From the NCBI GenBank assembly GCA_903813345.2, contig CAIIXF020000011.1, positions 15,669,754 through 15,733,753 on the forward strand: DNA of 64,000 bases. The letters run 5' to 3'. The translations under genes and the position numbers were made by a program. Within the stretch, counting starts at the first letter, position 1; every line of letters begins with the position of its first letter. Of this stretch, positions 1 through 11,900 are shown one piece after another. Source of the DNA: Owenia fusiformis. Taxonomy: Eukaryota > Annelida > Polychaeta > Sabellida > Oweniidae. The notes under the pieces were generated by a model. It saw nothing but the letters and a program-made list of their open reading frames with translations. It made no database searches and was not told where the DNA came from.

Positions 1-992
1 AACTTTACATATCTACAAGTTACTTGTCCATTTACTCAATTTGCATCCATACCTGGATTTTGATTTCAATACTGCAGTTTCATTTTTGCAATTTTGCACG
101 ATGAGAGAATTATCCTAGAATTACTGATTTCCCACCGCCTTTCCAACAATCCATCTTCAAATCATAATATTAAAAGATATCTGTTGCTTTAAGCAAAGTA
201 TGATAACTGTACTATGATTTCAAAATACCATTCCTTACAGAATATCACTGCTTACAAAATACCACTGTCTGGAGAAATACACCTGCTTACAGGTAAACTC
301 AATGGAAATGCAGCAGATTCTAGCATTTTTCTCTCTCAGTGCATTATTAACACGTTCTTAAGAAATATGTATATCTGAACTTAAATGTTCTTTACTTGAA
401 AAAGTCATGCTTTAAGAAATGCATTTTCTCCCAAAATATCCCCAATCAAAATGAAATATGACAGAACAAATAAAACCATTGAAAAAGAGCACCTTTGAAA
501 AGTAGCTTTCTAGATACCAAAGTTATTGACCTTGACTCTATAAATCATTAAAATCCTAATATTTTTCATGGTTTGGTTCTTAACTGGGAACATTTTGAAG
601 AAAAGCATTTTCAAATATAATAACAGACTATGATAGCCTTTTATCAAGTACATTGTTGTTCAACAAGTTGAACCAAGTCTCGGCCTTATTTATTATCTGA
701 TATTTCTTAGGTGGCCCGAAATTAATAAATTAAGCCAGATATTTGGTTTAAACTTGTCGAGCTATTCATCAAGATGTGTTTTGTTCAACTACTTATTTTC
801 TCACATAATCAAACTTCATTTAGATGGATTCAGAATCCAAATATAATTCCTACCCTGAATGCCAACCAGTTATATATACTGCCCTCTGACAATTGCAGTT
901 GATTCTATAGTTTTGCTGCAGAAATTATCTTAATGATCACAAATGTATATTTTATGGTATTTTACGTGAGTTTGAATGTAATAAAAATAAAA

Positions 993-1159
993 CATAGCAT
1001 TAACATGCAAAATGTCACCACTTGCCATTTGTTATAGATGCTAGCCGCCGAATGCCAAACACCAACTGTTGAATGCCAAACACCAGCCACTGGACACCAA
1101 CCATCAAACACTGTCCACCAAAAGTGGGAAACTATAATAACTTGTGATTGTGACATAAT
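993..1159 (+). repeat. ATGTCACCACC repeat, copy A
   Basis: It begins GCATTAACATGCAAAATGTC and ends in a GTGACAT inverted end. The middle is several steps of a ccaaacaccaactg motif. The same ~150-bp sequence recurs at 15.6, 24.8, 33.3, 45.3 and 49.6 kb. Confidence 0.75.
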
Positions 1160-1664
1160 AGCTACTTCTACAAATAAAATAAATGTCATGGTTTTCTCGC
1201 TTCATGATTGGATATAGGCTAAATCAACAAATCATCTTAAATGTAGAGTGAAAATGAAATTGAGATCTGTCAAGGGTACATCTTCTTCAGAAAAACAAAG
1301 AAGATATCCTGAATCTTGAAACCATGTAAACAGAAGATTACATTGCTACTCACTATAATTCTATATAATTCTACTGCAATGGCAACCATATTCTCTACAA
1401 ATGTCCTAACGTTAGAGAATTTAAATTCCTAAAGACCATGGAGAGATGGTCATCTTTTCTAAATAAAACATTCATTTAAAAAAGGCATGATATGCATATG
1501 CTAAAATGAATAGATAAATCATGTACATGTATTTAATTAGGTACTTTTACATTTATAATTTTCAAAGGATAATTCCAACCTTGAGCTACAGACAGATAAT
1601 TCACTTTTCTCTAATTTAACCTCCCCAGTTTCTATGTATATTCAGTTGTCTTTGAATAATTTAT

Positions 1665-1887
1665 ACAATACCATTAAACCCGTCTCAGTGAATACCATTT
1701 TCTCTCAAGGAAACACCTGTCTCTAGTGAGCACCATTTCTATGAAATATTTAGGCTACATGTGTTTAGGCCAAAAGTGTTCATATAAAAATAAACACTTC
1801 CCTCTGTACAGTAGAGAACACTTCTTACTTCAGTGAACACCTTTTGTGGTTCAAAGTGTGTTCACTCTACACAAGTTCTACTGTTCT
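1665..1887. mobile_element. Degenerate CAGTRAAACCTG-type MITE
   Basis: An old copy: inner motifs cagtgaataccatt, gtctctagtgagcacc and agtgaacacc on one side and the inverse ggtttcaaagtgtgttcact-like stretch before ttctactgtt on the other. The ends have decayed. Confidence 0.5.
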
Positions 1888-1993
1888 TACACTCAGTTGT
1901 ATAATTTACCTTCTCACTCATATGACGCATGCAGTGAGTTGTAAAATATCATTATCTATCAGCTGATATGCCACCGGTTTGATGTAGTTTTAA

Positions 1994-2510
1994 AACATTT
2001 TAATATACCGTATGTAAGTAGAGCAACCCGTACGTGTAGTTAAAGCTCTAAAACATGTACATAGAGCAACCAGTTTGTGTAGTTAAAGCTCTAAAACATG
2101 TTAGTAGAGTAACCAGTTTGTGTAGTTAAAGCTCTAAAACATGTACATAGAGCAACCAGTTTGTGTAGTTAAAGCTCTAAAACATGTTAGTAGAGTAACC
2201 AGTTTGTGTAGTTAAAGCACTAAAACATGTAAGTAGAGCAACAGTTTGTGTAGTTAAAGCTCTAAAACATGTACATAGAGCAACCAGTTTGTGTAGTTAA
2301 AGCTCTCACACATGTAACTACAAAACTAGACCAATCAGTTTGTGTATTTTAAGCTCGAATATATGGAATTGGATCAATCAATGTGTATTTAAAGCCCTAC
2401 ACATGTAATTTGACAAATCAGATTGTGTATTTAAAGCTCTAATATACATAAAGGGTACGTAATTCGACCAATCATTATGTGCAGTTAAAGCCCTTACACA
2501 TGTATCTAGA
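1994..2510. repeat. 43-bp tandem satellite
   Basis: The unit includes gagcaaccagtttgtgtag and ttaaagctctaaaacatgta. The first seven or so units are nearly identical; the last four, from about 2330, decay progressively. It lies 400-900 bp after the DGK stop codon, so it may be in the 3' UTR. Confidence 0.9.
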
Positions 2511-2915
2511 CCCATGATAGGTCAACACATGATCATTGATTGTATGGTTTGTACATTGAAAGGCAAATTCAACCTTCATTCATGGTCTTAAATACAAGTC
2601 GTCTTATAGTTTACGATTTATCTCTGCATATTCAGTCTTCTCTTTGTAGTGTATAATTTGGAGTTTTCCTAGGGTAAACATGGTAAAGGTGAACATCTAA
2701 ATATTTCACTGACATCAAAACTGTTTCTAAATCCTCTAATTTCTTCTCCAAATCTACAGTAAGGCAGTTTTGCACAACCGATATCACTGGGTTTCCGTAT
2801 CCACATGATATATATGACATCACATGTGATATCACAACCACATGGTTTCCGTATCCCCATTTTTCAGGCACATCTCTGAATAGAGCATACACTACACAAA
2901 TATTCCCTAATTTGA

Positions 2916-2968
2916 CTAAACAGCGGTTTCTTGATCCTCTGATACTACTAGTTGAAAATGTTCCTGAC
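2916..2968 (-). CDS. DGKZ/DGKI-like: DGK exon 28: C-terminal PDZ ligand and stop
   Basis: After the split Ser codon it reads [16 protein letters not shown] and stop (TAG at 2918-2916), against RQHYQMIQREDQETAV in DGK-zeta. The last four residues E-T-A-V form the class I PDZ ligand that in DGK-zeta binds syntrophins. The acceptor is tttaatttcag. A different, longer open frame overlaps this exon and is not used. Confidence 0.96.
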
Positions 2969-5900
2969 CTGAAATTAAATATAAAATAATGTAGATTGTT
3001 ATTTAGTCTATTCAACAAATCATGTTTCTGATGTTTACAATACCATATATTACATAAAATCTAATTCTCTGATTTACTTGAGGTTTGTTTTTTCATTGAA
3101 TTAATATCCAAAACTAATATCCAGGATATTTCAGGAAAATCTATACAATCAGAATAAGGATACGAAACTCACTCTCTAAATAAGCAGCTAGCTCCTTGTC
3201 TTCTGCTTTCACAGCCTGTAGACGTGGAGTATTGCCCTGAAGATAGATATTCAAAATAATCATTTTACATATCATTTTCTTATTTTAGTTCATTTCATGA
3301 AGAAAAATGTATTCCAGTCAGTATGTCAGCAGTTATGTTGTAAACATTTTTGATCAGCAGTTATGTTCTAAATATTTTTGATTAGCAGTTATGTTGTAAA
3401 CATTTTTGATCCATCAATGAGGTTGACACAGCAAGTCCCGCAGCAAGTTCATTAAATAATCTTTTTGTCTTTTTATCAAAGTGTCTACACTATCTCAATT
3501 GGCTAAAACTTCATTGTCCTCTCATCAACCTTTTGTTTAAGCTGTACAAGCACTTGTATTAAAATTTGAAATAGAATAATAAAAATCTGTCACTATGTGT
3601 TCGCTGGAGAGAGGGTAATTTATACAGAAGTCAAAATAGTATATGCGGAGGAAGTGTATCCACAGGTGTTCACTAAGACAGGTTTTACTGTACATATGAC
3701 AGTATTGATGTATTAGATATTGTACCTGGTAGTCTGTGCGTGTGAGTGAAGCCCCTGCCGCCACTAACAAACAGCAGATTGTGCGTCTCTGGTACCAAGC
3801 AGCCTTATGGAGAGCAGTCTGGCCCCTGCAAACAGACAGTAAAAAATGTTGTCAATTATATTTAGTCAATGTCACACACTTCAATGATTATTTTGCTTAA
3901 CAATTTTGTAAATGCTTATTAAGTACCAAATGAAAGTTGTACACATGTAACTTTGCATATTCATAAAGTGGTACAGGGTGACCGGAAAAAGAGGAGAACA
4001 TTGAAGAAGGCAATATCTCCTAAAATAGACAAGTGACATCAATGAAATTTTGCACACATCAGAACAGTTCTACGGAAAGGAGCACGTAAGTTATCGCAAA
4101 CAATTTCAAACGATTCTAATTTGAATTATGAATATTTTCTTATCATGAACATGAGTATGTCTTTAAGATCCATTCATTATCTTCAAGAAAAGTATATATA
4201 GTCATAATTCAGTTAATCAGACCTAAGTGATATTGAAGGGGCAATGGACCAATCAACATACTTTTTCAAAAATGTTAACCTAATTTTCACCAAAAATGCA
4301 ACCTTTTGTTATATTGTTGAATGCATTAATAGAATGTGCTTTGAGCCATGTTCGATTTCCTAAAAGGAAAATGTGATTGCTCCAGGGACTTTAAAGATAC
4401 TGAATTTGGATGACCAAAATGAACTGAAACCAATGGATAGCATGATATTTTTCAATGGAGAAATAACATGGGGAACACTTATCTTAAAGCAATTAAGTTT
4501 TTCTTTCAAGAACTAATTGATACATCAAAATAAAGAATAGTTTGATTGCATTTTTGGTGAAAATGGGGTCAACATCTTTGAAAACGTGTATTGATGGGTT
4601 GATTGCTAGTTAAATATCTCCGAGTTTGTTTGACTTTATTATTACTATATATAATTTTCTTTCAACTAATGAATTGATCTAAAAGATAAACCTGTCTTCA
4701 TTGTCAGAAAATACTCATAATCCAAGATATAACCTTCTGAAATTGTTTGCGATAACCTAATGCTCCTTTGTTCTTGAAAGTTTCAATTATTCTTCAATGA
4801 AGCATACTTACTTTTCAAGGTCCACCTTATCTAAGATAACTGGGGGTGCTGAAATATAGAATACACAAGGTTATCAACAGTAGGCCCATAGTCAGATTTT
4901 GCCAAGGGGGAGTATGACTTTTCAGAAAATTCCAGGGGATTTCACATTTGACAAATTTGACCGAAAATCACTTGTGAGCTCCGAATGGTGAAAATCTGCA
5001 TTCAATTTTTTTGTTCGAACCGCCAAAACTCCCCTGGTTACAGACCTTAACTGCTACAATATAAGCATTGATCATGTTCCTTTTTAGGGTTGATCTACAG
5101 TCAAGTCAATTACTGGTATTATAAGTTAAAAACTATATAGCTTCTAATACAAAAAATGTTGTTTTAAGAATTTAACAATGAATAGATTCATATTTCTAGC
5201 TCACCATTTTCAATGAGATATTTCACAACCTCTTTGTGGCCAAACCTCGCAGCGTGGTGAAGTGCCGTCATCCCATACTGATCTGCCACAATGAGGCTTG
5301 CATCTTGCTCAACAAGTTCACGCATCTTTTTCAAGTCACCACGTTTTGACGCATCAATTAGTTCTAGAAATAAGAATGAGCATTGAAATCATGGCATTTT
5401 ATGATGCTCATTTTTCAGTTTTTTTTATCATCTTTCATATTTATTGTAAGCACAAGTCATTTAGATACAATTACAAGGGGCAAAGCGCTGTAAGCATTAG
5501 ATGTCCCCTTATATAAATAAACAATAAAGTACAATATTCATCTTAACCTGGATGTCACCTGTAAATGGTAGAATGCCTTGCAATGAAACAAAAGATAGGA
5601 GGGCTGCTGATATCCTGGGGGGGGGATGAGTATGTTGAAAAATGGAAACAGGTCATAGGCAGGAAAATATTTAGATTCTGGTTGTGTTTTCAATGAGATA
5701 ATTCGCAACCAGTGAAAATAGATTATCCATTTCTAATTGGGTTAATGATGGATCCCCAAAAAGAAAAAAATGAATTTTGTCTTGCGGAGTTCTGAAATGA
5801 GTTAATAAGTCCCCATATATCCCTAAAGTATCTGTTATTAATTTATTTCTTTGTTGTTCTTTCTGAGGGCATTTGAAAAAGAAGTGGGAAAAAGTTTCAG

Positions 5901-8900
5901 GGGAACCACATAAACAATTTGATGACTCAACTGAGCTCCAATTGTGGGCTTTGAGCTGAGCTTTTAAAATTAAATCAGTAACCATCAAACAAGGTTGTAA
6001 TTAAAACCTTAAACATTTTTGAAGTAAAACCATTTGAAAATAGCAAGAAAAAAGCAAGCGTGTAAGTATTTCTTCCACCGCAAACTGTATAATTTTGTAC
6101 ACAATTATTCTTTTGCTTATTGCGAATTCATTGTCATACTTTCTTTTTAAACCTTGTTATTATTTAATTGTGGCTTATAATGCTCCATTGCAAAGCCGCA
6201 ACATGTGTATGTAATAATTCTATTTTACTATGAAATAAATAACATACATATAAAAAAAAAAAAAAATAGCAAGATACTTATATTATGAAAATGGACAAAA
6301 CAGAAAAGTGTATAATGTAATAACAATAATGTGATCTAAAATTGGTAATCCATTACTTCATTTTCAAATGAAAGTATAATAAGTGGGACTGAGGGATAAT
6401 ATGGAACTAGTCTTATCCTTTTAATTTTAAACTAGATAACAGCAACACCGAAGTGTACCAAATCCCAGCGAACAGCCATGGCGAGTAGTACTTCTTCCCC
6501 ATAGAGCATATATGTACAAAATATGAACAAAATAGGGCCAGTGGTATTTTAGTTATATCCCAGACAGACGTATGTACTTTCAGGCGGACGAAGGCATTCC
6601 CTATATGTCTCTGAACAATTGCTTGATGGGTTGACAAGCAGAAAATATGAACAAAATAGGGCCATTGGTATTTGAGTTATCAACCAGACAGACGTATGTA
6701 CTTTCAGGCGGACGAAGGCATTCCCTATATCACTCTGAACTTTGCTTGATAGGATAACAAGCAGGAAATTTTACTCACGTTTGTCTTTGGTACTAAGAGT
6801 TGGGTGTTGTAGACAGGGTTCTGAGTTGGAGGTGAACTTCTTGGACATCTCTGGTGACTTGGGGGACCCTGGTTCTGAGCTGGATTGACAATATAACAGT
6901 TAAAAGATGGGTTATATATTATTATGTATCAAAGTAGTGAACATGTACTATATCATGCATAAGGTCAATGAGGATAGCTTGGAATATATTGGTAGATGAT
7001 AAAGATGTTATAGCTAGGTTGTTTGCTGATTTAGAAAGGTTGTTTGATGATTTAGGTAGTTTGTTTGTTGATTTAGGTGGGTAACTTGTAATGAAACAGT
7101 AAAGCCATCCAACCCTCATAAGTGAAAATGAATTAAGCAAGGAGGGTGTACCTATTGTTAGACCCTGGCAAGGAGGGTGCAAGCAGGTTTTCCTTGCTCT
7201 CTAGCCTCAGGTGATGGAGGTTTGTCCCACTCACAAAACTGAAATAATAAATGGTTAGCAAAGGTGAATGATTAATCATGAGTGAGTGTGATAGTCCAAT
7301 CTGCAAGGTGGAGGGGGGTGGGGGGTGGAAAGGGTGACAAGCACATTTGTAAGGGGGGTGGGGGACCTAAGGGTGATGGAAGTTTGTCCCACTCACAAAA
7401 CTGAAATAACAAATGGTTAGCAAAGGTGAATGGTTGATCATTAATAGTGACAGAGTGATAGGCCCATCTGCAAGGTGGAGGGGGAGTGGAAAGGGTGGCA
7501 AGCACATTTGCAAGGGGGTGGGGGGGGTCTAAGGATGACAGGCTAATTTGCAAGGGGGAGGAGGGTGACAGGTCCAATTTAAAGGGGGCGCACAGGGTGA
7601 TAGGCCCATTTGCAAGGGAAAGGTTGCAAAATGTGACAGATCCAGTTTCAAGTGGGTGCAAGGGGTGATAGGCCCATTTGCAAGGGGAAGGTTGCAAAAT
7701 GTGACAGATCCAATTTCAAGTGGGTGCAAGGGGTGATAGGCCCATTTGCACGGGTAATAGGCTGATTTGCAAGAGGGAATAGGCCCATTTGCAGATGATA
7801 TGCTCATGTTAGAAGTGGATGGATAAGATTTTACAGTGACAGACCCATTGCAACAGGAGCAAGTTAAAGGTGAATATCATAAAGGGTGAAATGTTCGCAT
7901 TATCTGAAAAAGTTCATTCCTGTTAACCCAAGTCATATATCACAGTAAAAGCTCACAAACATGGAGGAGAGAGGTAGGTCACTGGTGATCCACTCAATTA
8001 CGCTGGTTACCGAAACGTCGTGGGGATTCTGCCTACAACACGTGAAGGAGGAGGCAAGGAGGGTGCAAGCATACCTTCTACGTTCCGGTTCGGTAACCAG
8101 CATAATCGAGGGGATCACCAGTGTAGGTCTAGATACATTATGTATACAATCAATAGAATATATATTCCCACATATTTTCTACCTGCTTTTTAGATACATA
8201 TATTTCCCCTCGGATAAACCATGTATTCAAAACCCCTGCACATAACCCTTAATATTACATATTATATTTTACATATGTGATGCAACATCTAAAATCAAGT
8301 GATGAGTTACATCTGGAGAAACCATGTATTCAAAACCCCTCTAAGTAACCATTATCTATTATGTATTCAAAACCCCTTTACATAACTCTTATATTTTACA
8401 TATTATATTTTACAGTCATGTGATGCAACATCTAAAACAAGTGATGAGTGGCTATACATAATTAGCATAGCAGGAATCAGATTGTATCAGATTGAGAAAA
8501 ACTGAAAACATGTTTATAATCAAAGCGGGCGGGGCTATATAGAATGGTGATATTTTGTGCGCAAAGTAACTTCAACAAGTAAAAATGTGGTGGTTGTGCA
8601 GCATCAATAGCAGTTCTAAAAATGAAAACACATACAGAACATTAAGTTTGAAAGTACAGTAGAAGATTGCATACAAGTGAGACAATACACCATATGGCTC
8701 ATATATAAAACAGAACACCATACAAATTGACATACATGGATTCATATTTAACAATACTCCATTCAGTTCAAATTGACACATAACATACCTTAGATCATTC
8801 AGTAAAAATTGACATTAAAATACAGCTTGGTTGAAATGGACATGTTTATGCCTTATTTTAATACACAACTTAGTTCAAATTGACATTTGACAATACTCCA

Positions 8901-11900
8901 CTCATTTCAAGTTAACACCTAACAATAGTTCAAATTGGCATTAATACACAACTAAGTTCAAGTTGACATTTGACAAAAATACTCTCCCCATATCAAATTA
9001 ACATTTGACAATGGTTCAAATTGGCATTAATACACAACAAAGTTTAAATTGACATTTGACAATACTCCTCTCATATCAAATTGACATTTGACAATGGTCC
9101 AAATTGGCATTTATACACAAATAAGTTCAAAATGGCATTGACATAATACACCACTTGATTCAGACAAGAGACAACTTGGTTTGAACTGACTTTCAGACAG
9201 AGCTTAGAACTGAATTCAAGTTGACAATTCACCTAAACACATTTCAAGTTGACATTTGAAAAAATCAACATAATTCAAATTGACATTTGACAAAAACACA
9301 CTCGGTCAAAATACATATCTTTCAACTCCATTTGATCTAAACCTCCATAAATCTCATTCTTTAATGTGAAACCTTTGATGAAAACCAAGTGCATCCACTG
9401 ACAAACATAAAACAATACAATACAAAACTTCAATCATGCAAGAGAGCAATAGGGAGAGAGAGACATCAGTTGCACTTGGGTACCTAGTCAGTTTGTTGGC
9501 TGGTATGGTCAAATAACATTGATCCTGGGTCTCCCCCTGTTGCCACTGATCCTCAGTCCCTGTCCTAAAATAAAACCCATTGACATGTCAACATAACCTA
9601 TAGTATTATCCATTAACATATCAACATGGCCTACAATATAACTCATTAACATGTCAACAGAAATATTCAAAACCAAAATCAGAAAAAGAAAGATATAATT
9701 TATTAACATTCGAAATCATTTGGGGTTGAATTGACTCAGGGTCGAGTTGACTTGGGGTTAAGATGACCAAGGGTTGAGTTGACTTAGGGTTGAGTTGACT
9801 TAGGTTGCATTGATTTGGGGTTGAGTTGACCAGTTACCATCAACTTGACCCGATATGAGTAGAGTAGGGAGAGGAATGGCTTGCACCTTGAGTTAGAAAA
9901 CGGAGGACATGATATAAATGATACTTATGAATGCTTTTTAATGCTAAACTGAATTTCAGTTTTTTAGTATCATACTGGTGCGTTTATTGAACTAGATGGA
10001 CATGTGAAATACATACAATTTACACATATATCTATTGATTATACAAAGCAGAATCTATGTGTCTTAAGAAATTTATCTTTCGTGACGTTGATATACAGAT
10101 TGTGTTTTGCAATCTTTTCTAGCAAGCAAATATGGGTCTTATTTTAGAAACACCAGGCTCATGGCTTGATGAGTTGAAAAGTTTATCACTTATTTAAAGA
10201 GGGTGGAAGCAGTTCTTGCTCTTACAAAGGGTTAACAAAAAGCTACCTACTTTGGAGACTTGGGTGGAGTGACAGGTAGTGTAAATGTGAGTGATATTGG
10301 AGCATTCTCATTGCCTTGGTTACTGTTGCCATGGTGACCATTGGATTGTTGTAGGGGTGACACTACCGGAGTGTTATATACATCACCATTGGATACCTAG
10401 CAACATCAAATATAATACATGTATTTTGTAATTGATCTATTTGTAATGAATTTTCACAAATAAACACTTCTTTATCAGTTCATTTATCTAAAGTATGTGA
10501 ACAACACATCAACATACCCACCAGAGCTTTTGTAGTTCAAATTTAGCATGTACATGAAAGTGCTAAATATTTAAATCAACCGTTGTTCACTTGTTACTAC
10601 TACACTGATATAAATAAACATGTAGTTAAGATAAAAATAGGTGTCAATATATTACATAATGTAATGGTATGTAAAATCTTTAATATTTCCCCATTTAATT
10701 GACAGTAGGGTACTGTATTTACCTTATTCCTTGCATATGTCGTTGGTAGTTCTGGATCAAGAATATAGAGGTCCTCAGAAGAGATATCTGTGACGTAATG
10801 TAAATGTTCCTGTCCACGGTCAATTCTGAAGAACCTGTCAGTCGTAGTTGCTGCAAATTTTGACATCATAATATTGGACATTTAATTTTATATATGACAT
10901 CAAAAGTAATATATGACATCAAAATGTTGTGAAGTATAAGACATCAAATACACTATATGCCATTGCGAACAATAACTGACATCTTGATCGGCATCATTAA
11001 AATGAAATTCAAAATACAGTGAAACCTGTTAGAGGAACACTTTACTTTTGAAAAAGTCTTTCCAATTCTTTTGAAATGAACCTCAAAAGAAAACTTCCAA
11101 AGTAGAAAACTTTTTACAGGTATTTTATGAAACATGTTTTACTGTAAAGAGGAATTCATTCAAATTTTGGAGAAATTGTTTAAACTAAAGAGAAGGCAGA
11201 CATTTTCAAGAAATATTTGAAAAGCAACTTACAGTCGACAAAGCACCAGTTCTGAGACAGACTCTGCTCACCTCCCTGCAGTCCCTGATTGGATTTGACA
11301 ATATCCTGTAACAGAATTGACAATTGAAATACAAGTGGTTTAAACTTCGCAGGATGTCGTGTCTTTATATCATTTCTTTATGTCGTGTCTTTATGTCATG
11401 TCTTTATATAGGCGCTGTATGGGCTTCTCTTCCCTGTATCTTTTAGTTTTGGTATTTGGGTCTATATACCGTTAGTTACAATGCACAATGAATTTCACTC
11501 GTTTTTTAAAATATATCTGCTGAAACAATCTCTGAATAAATTCTTAACATCCTCTCAAAAGGCTTAATGAATTCATAAAGAAGTATTTAAGCTGAGTTAA
11601 TGGATTTACAAGTTGATTCACAGTTCTTACCTCTTGCAGATTATTGATATGTTTACGGATTGTTTCAAGATCAGCATCATTTTCAACAACAATGATCCCC
11701 ATTGGAGTCGCTGAAATTGAGAAGCAAAATTTAATGAATTATTGTGTTGGCAAGCCATACAGGTTCCATAGTCTCATTCTGACCCTTCTAGCCATATTGG
11801 TGTACACTTTATAGGTCCTCACTTGCAATATTGTACTTTAAGCAATGATTTGGAACAAAATATGTCAACATATACATGTCATCTCGACACTGATAAATAC

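Larger units (their letters stand above)
1..2915. other. 3' flank / 3' UTR of the DGK gene
   Basis: The minus-strand transcript must end here. I see no decisive poly(A) site; one minus-strand AATAAA lies near 689-694, without other support. No other gene is visible. It contains an ATGTCACCACC repeat, a CAGTRAAACC-type element and a 43-bp satellite. A pair of near-identical blocks beginning ggtttccgtatcc lies at about 2792 and 2845. Confidence 0.4.

Noticed and set aside
2632-3018. 128-codon minus-strand frame ending NYTLQRED, which resembles the QRED near the DGK-zeta C-terminus
   Set aside because: It overlaps the true last exon in a different phase. The phase-correct exon 2968-2916 gives SEDQETAV and stop, a much better match, so the LQRED ending is coincidence.
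7272-7807. Pro/Leu-rich frames of 60-141 codons on both strands
   Set aside because: They are readings of a G-rich minisatellite; frames are open on both strands for the same reason.
11233-11305. Alternative use of an internal GGTGAG as donor in exon 18
   Set aside because: It would cut before the conserved NWCFVD; the downstream gtaagt keeps the motif and phase.
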